DNA of 64,000 bases, taken from positions 57,033,211-57,097,210 of the forward strand of contig CM063113.1 in assembly GCA_031841125.1 (NCBI GenBank), written 5' to 3'. Below the pieces are notes generated by a model. It did not search any database and had not been told where the DNA came from. It was given only the letters and a program-made list of their open reading frames with translations. Positions 22,120-33,000 of this stretch are shown one piece after another. This stretch comes from Acanthococcus lagerstroemiae. Its lineage: Eukaryota > Arthropoda > Insecta > Hemiptera > Eriococcidae. The position numbers and the translations under genes were made by a program. The stretch's first letter is position 1. The number at the start of each line of letters is the position of its first letter.

Positions 22120-22850
22120 CCTAAGATGGAGCGCTATCTAAGACGGCGCACTACAGACTTTTCGCAACTGGCAACACTGTCAAAACTGACTTCGCACTGA
22201 CATCGTACTTCGTGACCTTGCCTTTTTAACGTAAAAACACCAGCTCCTAAGATTGCCTTGCTTTCGCCATAACGTCTTTTTTTGTGCGTGTAAATTTGAT
22301 TTTTTTTCTTGTACAGGAAGCATTCTCGAATTTGACTTTCACGAAAATTAAGAATGAGTATTACATTATATTCGAAATTTCATCTATTTTCTAGCTCAAG
22401 CACGTTGCTACACGTTTTACTTGAAATCTGAAGGTGGACCATCTTAGGAAGATACATCTCAAGATGGTGCAACTCACTTTTCTTCACAATTTTAATCACT
22501 GAGGGAAAAGTTTGCGAACGAATGACACAAAACTTTGGAAATGAGTAGTAGATAGTCTAAAGAACCTTTCATCAAATTTTAACTAATTCTGGTTCTATAA
22601 ATTTGGAGAAACCAACATTAAAAAAACGAGCGCCATCTTAGGAACACATATGTCTTAAGATGGCACATTCGACTTTTCTTCACTGTATTTTAATTACTGA
22701 GAGAAAAGTTTACGAGCGGTTGACACAAAACTTCGGGAATAAGTAGTGGTCAGTTCAAACAATCTTCAATCACATGTTGATACATATTGGTCCCATATAC
22801 TTGGAGAAATCGGCATTGAAAAATACAGTGCGCTATCTTAGGACAACCTT
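22120..22850 (+). repeat. ~197-bp tandem repeat with CCATCTTAGGA motif
   Basis: ATCTTAGGAAGATACATCTC at 22441 recurs at about 22634 (ATCTTAGGAACACATATGTC) and the motif begins again at 22835. Between them TTTTCTTCAC, TTAATTACTGAG, GACACAAAACTT and TTGGAGAAA are shared. A related start (GCGCTATCTAAGACGG) lies at 22123. The unit boundary carries a small inverted repeat (CCATCTTAGG...CTTAAGATGG). Confidence 0.8.
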
Positions 22851-22859
22851 CCCCACTCT

Positions 22860-24460
22860 AATTTCAATTCGAGGCCATACTGATGACTAGAATTTGGAAA
22901 CAAAATGCTACTAGCGCAACAAATTCAAATTCTACTTCCAGTTCATTCATCTCACTGAACAATTCATCGCAAAGTTCACTGTTTGGAGTCGAACGATGTG
23001 AACACCATTTAAATCCGATTTGCCATTAGTATTCGAATTTATGGCTTATTTCCCCCCATTTTAGCCTATGGAAACAACCCTTACGATCATTTTTAATCCG
23101 TCTAAGCTCAACATCGTTTTCCCGGAATTCCTTACACTGCGCTCTTTAGTTCTACATCGGTTCTTGTTTAACTAGTTCCACCATTTTCCACTCCGCACGT
23201 ACGCATGCCGAATGCTTTTTTCAAAAAACAAAAAAAAACAAAAAAAAAAGAAGGTTTTTTCGAGAAGTGCCGGCGTTATTCCTACTGCGGGACTGAGAAA
23301 CCGGGAGTGCCAACCACAAAAGACCCTTTATACGAAAGTTTTTTCTGGCTGGCGCTTTTAACAAAATATAATGATTTTCATTGACGAAAGAACAATCGCC
23401 GAAGAAAGAGAGCTTTTCAAAGAGAATGAAACGAATTTTCGCGATTTGTTTTCAAAACTCCCCCGACGAGGGTACACGGGCGGCGGTTGCGGCAACAGCG
23501 GCAAGCGACGTCGGTATCGCTCGAAATTTACCTTGTGAATCGTAAAGTACCTTCGTACGAGAGATCGTCACCGCCGCCCCCTCGCCGTCGAAGTGTAAGC
23601 GGGACAAAGTGGTGGTTGGTATTGAAATTAACCCGAGTCCGACTTAAATACGTTTCGCGAAGAGAGCTGCCCTGCCCTTGCCCCTGTCATGGTCGACCGG
23701 CGTGCTCCACAGTTATAAAAGCGGAGGCAGTCTCGACCTTTTGACTCGGCCGTATACGACAATGGCATTATGCGAAGACCTGATTTCGTTTATGATTCGA
23801 GCTGCCAGTAAAACTACCAGGCTATTATTTGTGTCCATCGCGTGTAATGGAGATAAAACCGGGTCGAATACAAATTCGTTTAAATACTGCTCATCGCCGC
23901 CACCATGTTAACGTATACGAGTAGGTGCCCTGCAGTAACTGCAAATAAAAATTTTCGCCAGGAAACTCGGTTTCAATGTTTACAAAATGCCTTTTCGTTA
24001 CAGTCCGTCGCGCGATGGATCCAAAGTACAAGATCAACACTGTATTCGTCTGTATTCTTCGATTTGAGGTGGAGAGAAATTTTGACCCCTACCCCCTTGC
24101 AGATGCAATAGTCTGGAAAAGACGGCCGAAACAACAATAAATTCTATTGTGGCTGATATTCGTTAGAAGATTTTTTTTATTTTTCTCAAATAAATTCATT
24201 ACATCCATTACTGTACTGCCACTTTATGGGCCTTGGAAAACCGGTGGAACTTGGCAAACAATCTCAATAACTGTAGGACCAGTTTCGACTAAAGTCAACA
24301 ATAACACGACTATTCGACACACTGCCGTACACACCCACAAAAACACCTGGGGTGCATTCAGAATAAACGCCCTTGCGTCCGAGTAAAAAGAACGTCATGT
24401 AACCGGGCGAATTGTGGAAATCTTTCAGAACCAGTCGGTTGTTGACTCGGGTAACCCATG
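22860..24460. other. No gene recognised; CpG-richer patch 23460-23700
   Basis: The 23460-23700 segment is GC-richer than its surroundings and holds overlapping short frames, but none gives a domain. An A-rich run lies near 23225-23250. Confidence 0.35.
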
Positions 24461-24462
24461 TC

Positions 24463-24770
24463 TGTCGCTGTGTGGCCGAGTGGTAAACGTGCCCGCTTCG
24501 CAATCCTTACATCTCGGATTCAAATCCCACCAACGCCGGAAAAACTAGTGATATTCAAACACCCTCGCTAATATCCTAGCGAACACGGCGACTACAGTAT
24601 CAATCGAGGTGGAAGATAGCGCGCCCTGTAACCCCCCCCCCCGATAGTTCAAACGAACAGGGCAAACAATGTCAGGGCGTGTTACCACCTGGTCTAAAAG
24701 ACTGATATTGTCGTGTGCACGGCGTGGCCACTTTACTCAACATCGTGAAGCGCGTGGCTAGTAAGCGAAT
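24463..24770 (+). mobile_element. Second tRNA-derived SINE type
   Basis: The head (24463-24535) has A box TGGCCGAGTGG and B box-like GGATTCAAATCCC at tRNA spacing, ending CACCAACGCC. A non-tRNA body follows with a C10 run and AACAGGGCAAACAATGTCAG. The body shares nothing obvious with family 1. The 3' end is uncertain and no target duplication was found. A decayed Ser/Leu-type tRNA gene is the alternative, but the attached body argues for a SINE. Confidence 0.55.
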
Positions 24771-25134
24771 TTGCGGCTGCACACTCGTTGGCACAGAGAA
24801 ACAGAGAATGAAAACTCTAACGCAACAAACCGCGGGGAAAACAACGGCAAACTACCCCGACTAACCTGCTCAGGAAAGTCGCGCGTCAGAAACCGCGACT
24901 GCCAACATTCGGCGCCGGGTACAGCTCCTAGATTTAAAGAAAAATGCCTGTATGTCTGGACTGGTGTTACAAGTAGTATCATCTTCACTCTGACAAGTTC
25001 CAGAGAGTAATGACAACAGTCCCAGCGTAAACACCCGAGCCTACTGTTTTTATTCTGAACGCACCCTTGATGGCGAACGAAAAAAATCATATGAGATAAA
25101 TGAATCCTCCACCTCCCTCCTCCATGCACACGCA
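24771..25134. other. Unclassified repeat-like sequence
   Basis: Phrases such as GGCAAACTACCCCGACTAAC and CTGCTCAGGAAAGTCGCGCG look like LINE 5'-end or SINE-body sequence, but I cannot assign them. No real ORF was seen. Confidence 0.3.
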
Positions 25135-25179
25135 CAGTGGTCTTAATAATATAATAAAAGTCTTTATTATGAGTGTTTG

Positions 25180-26345
25180 AGCATTATATTCACTTTTGTT
25201 TAACGCGCCCTTCGCCATGCGCACCTCAAACACTCTGCCCCGGCGCGGGCAAAGACCTCCCCAATTCTCTTCCACCTAATACCGGTTTTGGGCTGATCTG
25301 CCCCAGAGGGTTCCCACTTTATTCACAATTTCGTCCCTCCACCTTAGTGCCGGTCTACCCCTCCTCCGTTTGCACCCATAGGCAGTACATAAAGTGATTT
25401 TTTGGCTCCATCCCCCTCTGGTATCTCGGGCTAAGTGGCCGGCGTAGTCTCTTTTTAATTTTTTTGCTAAGTATACTATGATGTCTCTCGTTTTAGCTCT
25501 GTTCCTTAATTCTTTGATTTTGGTTTTGCCCATTAGTTTAAGTCCCATTATACTCGTGCTTCTTAGCATGCTGTTTTGTGTTGATAGTAGTTTTTAGCTT
25601 CCGCCGCAGTCGTCGTCTATGTTTGTGCCCCGTATAGTAGTATCGGATAAATACATCCTTATTTCTGATTTGATTTTCATTTTGCCCATAAAGATGGATC
25701 TTAGCGCCCAATACCCCCTCCAGGCCCAATCACGTCTAACCTCCAGTTCTTTACCCATTTTATGATCTGTCCCAAGTACATGATGTCTTCCTGTTTTTCT
25801 ATGCAGAGATTACCAATGAAAATTTTTCCACCCTCTTTATTACTCATGTACTTCGTTTTTGCTTCATTTATTTCCAGACCCGCTTTGGCCCTCTACACCA
25901 TCAGATCATCCACCATTTTTTGGACTTCCTCCTTCCGCTCGCTTATTAATACTATGTCATCCGCAAATCTTAAGTGATTCAAATATTTGCCATCCACTTA
26001 TTCCGTAATTTTCCCACTTTAATTTTCTGAAAACTTCCTCGAGTAGTGCAGTGAATAAGTTGGGTGACAGGGGATCCCCCGGCTTTACTCATCTGTATAC
26101 CATAAATGTGTCCCCTTTTTTATCCAGGTTGATATACGCGTGAGCGTTTTAATACAAGTGTTGTAAAAATTTTAATATCTTATTGTTTCTCTCGTGTTTT
26201 GCCAGGTGTCCCATAGGTATGTATGACTTATTGTGCCGAACGCCTTTTGGAAGTGCACGAACATACCAGACGCACTTCCATTTGGTACTCGTACTCGTTC
26301 GCTTTTTCTAATAACTGGCTTAAAGTGTGTATATGATCTATTAGG
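25180..26345 (-). pseudogene. RTE-like RT, main (3') segment
   Basis: In shifting minus-strand frames the following appear in order: IDHIHTLSQLLEKANEYEYQ (26340-26283), FQKAFGTISH (motif A region, catalytic Asp not preserved in this reading), LFTALLEEVFRKLKWENYGI, RFADDIVLISERKEEVQKMV (active site, near 25960), GLEINEAKTKYMSNKEGG, YLGQIIK, then AKKLKRDYAGHLARD and RRGRPALRWRDEIV. There are many frame changes, so it is inactive. Confidence 0.75.
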
Positions 26346-26724
26346 AGGAGAGAGAAACAGGAAAGAGAGAACAGAGATGCGGAGGATTTGGATGAAGATG
26401 AGCTCCCCCCACCCATCCTGAGAAGAGAAGTCGAGGACGCGTTGAAAAGACTGAAAAGGGGCAAAGTCCCAGGTCCAGATAAAATTGACAGAGCGTCTAT
26501 ACACTGAATATTTTCGCGGATCTTCAACCAAGTGTTAAATCAAGGTAAAGCACCAAAACAGTGGGAAATAGCCGAAATTATCTTACTACATAAGAAAGGG
26601 GATAAAACCCAGTTGAACAACTTCAGACCCATCAGTCTATCCTCCAACTTAGGCAAGGTCTTCATGAAAATTATTAAAAACAGAATATACGCACGATTAG
26701 ACGAAAATCAACCCCCAGAGCAAG
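26345..26724 (+). pseudogene. RTE-like RT, inverted 5' segment
   Basis: The plus strand encodes LRREVEDALKRLKRGKVPGP and DKIDRASI. After a stop comes WEIAEIILLHKKGDKTQLNN, FRPISLSSNLGKVF and RIYARLDENQPPEQA. In the intact element this would directly precede the segment that begins the main body (IDHIHTLSQL). Only about 8 codons are lost at the join. Confidence 0.8.
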
Positions 26725-26847
26725 CAGTGGTCATAATGACGACATTAAATGTGCAGATTGGACTTCGTAGCAAAATACCCCGAACTACTAGCGTGTATCG
26801 GCTATCCCCAGCTACCCATGCACACATTCTCTTATTCTCTTTTATAA

Positions 26848-26962
26848 TTGTACTCTCAACCCGAGCCCTGAAATCCGCCCTTTCTAGCATTACCTCAAAG
26901 ACGTCGGGGAGGCTGTTAGGGATGTTTTAGCCCTTTTCTCTTTCTGTCTAAAACCCGGCCAC
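26848..26962 (-). mobile_element. SINE family 1, 5'-truncated copy
   Basis: The minus strand has the family body: AACAGCCTCCCCGACGTC, then AAAGGGCGGATTTCAGGGC and TCGGGTTGAGAGTA. The tRNA-like head is absent. It is 5'-truncated near 26962. Confidence 0.8.
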
Positions 26963-27019
26963 ACAAACACTCTAGAGGTGGTTGAAAAAGTTTTACGCAT
27001 TGATTAGACGAATCAAGAC

Positions 27020-28090
27020 AATACTGCAAATGACTTCTGTTTAATAAATTATTTTCGATTAATCGATTACTCCTAGAGCTGTAGAAATGAAATTTCACAG
27101 TGAAATTTTTCGAGAGATGAAATTTATTGTAGTATATTTCATAAGGTTAAATTTCAAGATGGAATTTTAAAATTTGTTCATCATTTTCACAGTGAAAAAA
27201 AAAATTGATAAGCATGGAACAAAGTTAATTTATAGCATCACTCAGAGTTAATTGTAGATTAATTACCGATTAATTGCTGTTATTTGGTAATTAAATTTTA
27301 TTTTGGAATTCATTCTGAAATTTTAGGCAGTTTTTCAATGAAAATTTCAATAAAATAAAATTTAATAATACTAATTATTTTTAATTTGTTGATTATTTTC
27401 AATCAGTTGATTAACCATCTTTGATTAATTTAATATTTATGGTTAATCACTCATTTTTGGTTAAACAGAAATTAATGAAAAACAACTTTTGATTCATTAA
27501 TTATTTTTAATTATCAGTCATTTTTGATTACTAAATAATTTTTAATTCATCAATTGTTTTTGATTCATTGATTATTTTTAATTGATTTACCATTGTTAAT
27601 CAATGGACAATTTTTAATTATTAAGTAATTTTCAATCAATATTTCACTTTTAAAAAATCATTAAATTTTCATTAATCAACATTATATTAAAAAAATAATT
27701 ATTTTAATTCATTTTAATTGTCTTTAATGAACCAATCATTTTTAATATCAATTATTTTCAGTTAATCACTTACTTACAATTAATCAAATGGTATTATAAT
27801 TAATCAATTGTTTTCAATAATATTTAATTATTTTTGATTATTCAATTATTTTATTGCTATTTAAATAGTTTTGATTATTCGATTCTTTTCAATTGTTCAT
27901 TTGTTTTCATCAACTGTTTATGATTATTTTCGATGCATTAATTGTTTTTTATCAATTAATTATTTTAAATTAAACTAAATATTTTTGAGGAATTGACTAT
28001 CTTTAATTAATTGATTTGATTGTTTCTAATTAATAATTAATATCTTGTTTTTTATTAATCGGTCTTGATTGTTTTTCATTAATCGATTTT
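27020..28090. repeat. AT-rich cryptic repeat, ~1.07 kb
   Basis: Built from diverged words such as TTAATCATTTTTGATTA, TTGATTATTTTTAATT and ATTAATCGATT, repeated every 15-30 bases with no clean unit. Base composition is far more AT-rich than the flanks. No reading frame is meaningful. It may be an old satellite. Confidence 0.7.
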
Positions 28091-28979
28091 GGGTAGGGTT
28101 AACTTTTTTTAACGTTTTTATGAAAAAAAAAAAGAAAAAAAATTAATTTTTATTTGTAGCTTGTTACGCGATCCTTTCTGTTCCCGTCGAGCCTCGAATT
28201 CACCGGCGACGTCGAGTGAGGTGTGAAGGTAGCGATAGCGGGCCATTGAGACCCCGACGAGTCATGAACTCGACAGCGGACGTGGCGCGATGTAAGACGC
28301 GATTGTTCCGAGGATTTCTAGGTATTTTTTGCGGGAAGTAGACGAGGGTTGAAGAAATATAAATTTATTAAAAAGGCGAATAGCTCACGAGGGACGGGGC
28401 AAGAAAACAGACTTTTTAAAATACTTTCTACTTCGTCTGTCGGCCCTTATGTCCTCTTCTTTACAGCCCCTCAAAAAAGAGAAAACGGATACCAAAGTAG
28501 ATAATTTGCACGACCATTCAATTTATCCACTGTATATTTATTAAATGCTCACCAGGATACAAAAGCAAATAGTAAAAAAAAAACTTGAGCGATCATAAAA
28601 AGAAATGAACGGACGATCACATTAATTGCACGCCAGTTAAAAACATCGAACAGTCGATTTTTTACAAGGGTACTTCAAAAGTTGTATAAATGTATATTTT
28701 TCTCTCTTTTTTTTTTTTTTTTTTTTTATTTCCTTGAAAGAAAATCGTCGGTGAAAATACAGAAGTAAAGTATTCAAAGATGCATTATGAGTACCCTTCT
28801 GACAAACTGAAATGGAATTACTGAAGAAGGGCTCGCTTGCTCTTTGCTGGCCTCCCCGCTTCCTTTTCTGCCCTACAAGTATTGATATAACTTTGTAATG
28901 GAATATTTTAATTCTTGGCGCTGAAACCAGAAAGAAAAGTCGCTCCTACGCTCACACGTGGCATAGTCAGTTTGGCGTT
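28091..28979. other. No gene recognised
   Basis: Includes a CpG-richer patch at 28160-28330 (GTCGAGCCTCGAATTCACCG) and a poly-T run near 28708-28730. No ORF or splice pattern supports a gene. Confidence 0.35.
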
Positions 28980-29270
28980 TATGTCTCTAGAAATTGGAAA
29001 CAATTTTGAAGAGCATAAAAAATGTCCGGACAAGTTTTGTAGAAGTATTGAAGAGTCTCATATGAATAGTATAAAACATGTGCGGGGGAGTCTTGTAAAA
29101 GTCTTGAAGAGTCTCAAGTCAGTTTGGAAAGCCATAAAGTCGCAAAAGGTCTTAAACCTGTCTGAATATGTTCTGAAATAGTCAAAAAAGGCTGACATAG
29201 ATCAGAAACCGCCTCAATTGTTTTATCGAGTGTGGAGCAACGGCTTGAAGAATCTTGATGAGTCTCGAAT
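28980..29270. repeat. Cryptic AGTCT-rich tract
   Basis: Diverged words (GAAGAGTCTCATATGAATAG, AAAGTCTTGAAGAGTCTC, AGTCGCAAAAGGTC) recur at roughly 10-20 base spacing. The plus frame 28915-29181 is open across it by composition, not as a recognisable protein. Confidence 0.45.
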
Positions 29271-29401
29271 CAAATTGGTTTTCTTTTCAAAATATCAACA
29301 AGGAAGATCGGTTCGCTAGCAAGAGACTCAATGCGGAAATTAATTTGAGGTAGGCACGCAGACCCGGGACTCATCTGGTAATCAAAAATACCTTCTTCCA
29401 G

Positions 29402-31684
29402 ATGCACCCTCGCCGGCTGTACACATGGACGTCGCCGCAACATACAGATAGCAACATCGTACGTAATCAAATTGATTATATTATGATCGGACGGCGTTTT
29501 CAGAATTGTATCACGAGGGTAGCTGCATACCCAGGAGCTGACATCGGCTCTGACCATAATCCGCTAGTGGCCGAGTGCCGTTTCAGGCCTAAAACCTTGA
29601 CAAGAAGTCAAAGAAGAAGATACGACATTCAGAAACTGAGGCAGCAAGAAGGGAAGAACGCCTGCGCGATAAAGATACGCGAAAAATTCGAAGAAATGCC
29701 TGTGACAATGGACATGAATGTAGAAGATACTTGGAACACGGTAAAGCTGAACGTGGGAACTGCTACGGAGGAAGTGGTGGGTCTGTGTGGAGTGACGAAG
29801 AAGAAACCATGGATGACCGACGAGATAATTCGACTAATGGAGAAAAGAAGACTCGCCAAAAACACCAAAAATGACGAGGTATACAAACGATTACAGAAAG
29901 AAATCCGAAGCAAAATCAGGAAAGCGAAGAACGACTGGCTGGCGGATCAATGCTTAGAGGCCGAGCATCTGCATGCGAAGCATGACTCCTTCAATTTCCA
30001 CAGGAAATTGAAACAAATTACTGGTACCTTCCGGAAAACTAAACTCACCTGCTTGCAGAACGATCAAAATGAAGTGGTGACGGAAGAGATGGAAATCTGT
30101 GACCTGTGGAAAAGTTATGCTGAAGCCCTGTTCGAAGATGAAAGATCCAGCGCGGATATATCGGATATGGGGAGCGAGCTGACTGGCCCAGATGTTCTTC
30201 GGTCGGAGGTCGAGAACGCTCTGCGGCTGATGAAAAATGGGAAAGCACCGGGTCACGACGAAGTGTATGCAGAAGCCTTGAAACTCATGGACCCCGGAAT
30301 ACTTACAGAACTGTTTAATAAAATCTACAACAGCGGGCAGATACCAAAAGACTGGCTTAAGTCGACCTTCGTGACGATACCAAAGAAGACGAACGCCAAA
30401 ACCTGCGGAGAGTTCCGGTTAATTAGTTTGATGAGCCACGCTTTGAAGGCGTTTCTGCGGATTATCCACGCACGGATGTACCGGATTTGCGAGGAAGCGA
30501 GTGGCGAAACGCAGTTCGGGTTTAAGAAGGGCCTGGGTACGAGAGATGCTCTCTTCTCTATGAGGATAATGCTCCAAAAAGCATACGATCAGAGGAAAGA
30601 CGTATTCGTTTGCTTCATCGACTATCAAAAGGCGTTTGACACGATACGGCACGACGTAATGATACAGTTGCTGCGCAGGGCGGGAGTGGACGAGAAAGAC
30701 GTCAGAATTATACGGAATCTATTTTGGGGCCAGGTTGCGGAGGTGCGGATCAGCGGAGATCTATCGACTGACGAATTTCAGGTTCAGAGAGGTGTACGTC
30801 AGGGGTGCATATTGTCGCCGATGTTGTTCAATCTCTACATTGAGCATGTTTTTCGGATGGCCATAGAAGAAGAAAGTCATGGCTTGAAAATTAATGGAAA
30901 ACTGGTGAACAATTTACGATACGCGGACGATACTGCAATAATAGCCGACAATCTAGACAGTCTTCAACATCTTCTGGACAAGTTAAATGAGGTGGGAACG
31001 CGATACGGCCTCGTCATCAATGTTAGAAAGACAAACTTCATGATCGTTAGCAGAGACAGGCACGAGGAGGCTGAACTAAGAGTAGGCGATCAGCGGGTTC
31101 AGAGAGTCTCCTCCTTTAAGTACTTAGGCACGATGCTTAATGAAAAATGCGATGATGACGAGGAAATCAAGGCTAGGATCGGACAGGCGAAGAACACGTT
31201 CGGTAGACTGCGTCTCTACTTGGCGAACCGGGACGTCCCGATGGACCTGAAATTGAAAATGGTCAAATGCTACGTATGGCCAACGATGATGTACGGAGTG
31301 GAGTCATGGTCGCTGAAGATGAAGTCGTTGAACCGGTTAGAGGCCTGTGAAATGTGGATTCTGCGACGGATGCTACGCGTCTCATGGACTGAAAAGATCA
31401 CGAACTTGGAGGTTCTCAGGCGTGCGGGTGTCGATAGAGAGCTAATACAAATCATCAAAACTAGAAAAGTGGCCTATCTTGAGCACATCCTCCGAGGAGA
31501 AAAATATGAAATACCTAAGCTAATGATAACCGGAAAGATAGATGGAAGGAGAGGAATCGGACGGAATCAGTTCTCATGGCTAAGGAACATACGGCAGTGG
31601 TGTGGAATCGGCGATGCGGAGACCATCTTTAGACTAGCGGAGGCCGGTGAACTGATGGATAAGATGGAGTCGGGGGACGGATGA
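29402..31684 (+). CDS. LINE ORF2: endonuclease C-terminus plus reverse transcriptase (RTE/BovB-like), 760 codons open
   Basis: This is the longest open frame in the window. Residues 1-60 are the end of an AP-type endonuclease (RNQIDYIMIG, and catalytic GSDHN at 49-53). The RT follows: NAKTCGEFRLISLMSHALKA near 335, motif A FIDYQKAFDT with Asp407, template grip RGVRQGCILSPMLFNLYIEH near 465, and active site LRYADDTAII with Asp509 and Asp510. The thumb has KYLGTMLNEK. The C-terminus has WSWLRNIRQW-like residues. The order is that of BovB/RTE-type LINEs, but the endonuclease N-terminus is missing (5' truncation near 29275). The start given is the first Met of the frame and is not a biological start. 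A GAA-repeat tail follows. The open frame suggests a young copy. Confidence 0.85.
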   Translation: MHPRRLYTWTSPQHTDSNIVRNQIDYIMIGRRFQNCITRVAAYPGADIGSDHNPLVAECRFRPKTLTRSQRRRYDIQKLRQQEGKNACAIKIREKFEEMPVTMDMNVEDTWNTVKLNVGTATEEVVGLCGVTKKKPWMTDEIIRLMEKRRLAKNTKNDEVYKRLQKEIRSKIRKAKNDWLADQCLEAEHLHAKHDSFNFHRKLKQITGTFRKTKLTCLQNDQNEVVTEEMEICDLWKSYAEALFEDERSSADISDMGSELTGPDVLRSEVENALRLMKNGKAPGHDEVYAEALKLMDPGILTELFNKIYNSGQIPKDWLKSTFVTIPKKTNAKTCGEFRLISLMSHALKAFLRIIHARMYRICEEASGETQFGFKKGLGTRDALFSMRIMLQKAYDQRKDVFVCFIDYQKAFDTIRHDVMIQLLRRAGVDEKDVRIIRNLFWGQVAEVRISGDLSTDEFQVQRGVRQGCILSPMLFNLYIEHVFRMAIEEESHGLKINGKLVNNLRYADDTAIIADNLDSLQHLLDKLNEVGTRYGLVINVRKTNFMIVSRDRHEEAELRVGDQRVQRVSSFKYLGTMLNEKCDDDEEIKARIGQAKNTFGRLRLYLANRDVPMDLKLKMVKCYVWPTMMYGVESWSLKMKSLNRLEACEMWILRRMLRVSWTEKITNLEVLRRAGVDRELIQIIKTRKVAYLEHILRGEKYEIPKLMITGKIDGRRGIGRNQFSWLRNIRQWCGIGDAETIFRLAEAGELMDKMESGDG

Positions 31685-31714
31685 TCGCCGACGCACTTAG
31701 GAGTGCAAGGCACT

Positions 31715-31732
31715 AGAAGAAGAAGAAGAAGA
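31715..31732 (+). repeat. (AGA)n 3' tail of the RTE-like LINE
   Basis: An AGA/GAA run sits about 30 bases after the ORF stop, preceded by ACTTAGGAGTGCAAGGCACT. A short simple-sequence tail is the usual 3' end of RTE-clade elements. Confidence 0.7.
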
Positions 31733-31739
31733 TAACAAA

Positions 31740-33000
31740 TAGGGGCGCAGCTGGGACCTAATCCGGTGACGCCCCACGAAAAAGCTAATTACCCGCAATC
31801 AACTGAATTTTGACGCCGATTTAAGGCTAATGGGAAATCATATACTCAAATTCGACTCGATGTCGACGTGGATTTACAGCGCACGAAACGGTATTCACCC
31901 AAAATTGACTCAATTTCGACGTTGATTTGAAGTGCTATGAATTTCAGGTCGACTTGATTTTGACGTCGATATGCAGTCAAGTTGGGTCGATTTGTAGTCG
32001 ACAACCCTGTCGTCAGGCAAAATTCACCTTTTTTGATTTCTTGAAGGGTGGTGGGACAGTACACGAACGTCGTGTGTATCTCCCATCGACGTCTTTCGCA
32101 CCTATTCGACTTATCACGCCCTTCGTGTCATACCATACCCGCACTTCGAAACGCATTCGATACCCATTTACTAAATTATTAATTACGAAAACAAGACTGT
32201 CTCTCGGCTTCACTTACCAGCGGCGACCCATCGTCTGGATCCCCAGTCTGTCGCATACTGTCCTACTATGCTTAAAGAAATCATTCATTGTAGGAGAACC
32301 CCCATTTCAAGTGGGCCGAACCGCGACTGAAAATTGAGACTTTATAATCTCGCTTCACAACTCGAAAAATCGGTCTTTTAGTCTTGGTCGTGCTTCTGAA
32401 AGTTAAGTGGAGACTGTCGTTCATGTCTCTTGTATCCAGAATTAGAACTTAGAAAAATTAAGAAAAACGAATTGTTCACATCGCTGGGCCCCTGATTTGG
32501 CGCTAGTCCACAGTGCCCTCATAGCAAAATTGTCACGAAGTATCAGCCGCCTCACGACCAACCCCGAAACTATTTCGACGAGAAATCGACTTCGATGATG
32601 AGTCGATTCTGAATCGTGATGAAAGATCGATTTGACGTCAATTCAACGTCGATTCGCGATCAGTATGGTTTAACTGGTAGGAGCGTTCAACTGGATCCCT
32701 GGTCTTGGAAATATTTTTTGAAATATTGATCAGTGTCTAATCCTGACGTGAGCCAAGTGACATTTTTCAATTGAAAAAGATAAATGCAGGGTTCCTCTCT
32801 TATTTGGCCATTAATGGGGTGTTACATTATTGAGGTACCACTTCTGTACCACCTGAGTTTTGAAAGGAAATCGGAGGAAGATCAGTCAATCGCACATTTA
32901 GCATTGGTGAGCACGAGTCGGCACAGTACAGGATAATTCAAACAAAAAGCACTCGTATTTACATATTACATAGGTAGCAGGTACTTAAAAAGGCAGACTG
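31740..33000. other. No gene recognised; TCGA-rich cryptic repeats
   Basis: GTCGAC, ATCGAT and GTCGAT words cluster at 31850-32010 (GACTTGATTTTGACGTCGAT) and 32570-32665 (GATCGATTTGACGTCAATTC). They look like one diverged tandem family in two patches. Frames at 31846-32337 lie within this and are not convincing. Confidence 0.35.

Larger units (their letters stand above)
25143..26724 (-). mobile_element. RTE-like LINE with 5' inversion and 8-bp target duplication
   Basis: The direct repeat CAGTGGTC lies at 25135-25142 and 26725-26732, immediately outside the element. The main body is minus strand (about 26345 to 25143). An upstream RT segment is attached in the opposite orientation (26345-26724). 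This arrangement, with the internal end of the inverted piece facing the flank, is the one known from twin priming in L1. The 3' end is TTA-rich, near 25143-25165. Confidence 0.85.

Noticed and set aside
29402..31684. Host gene (annotated in some genomes as a craniofacial development protein-like product)
   Set aside because: The endonuclease-RT order, YADD box and simple-repeat tail identify it as a LINE.
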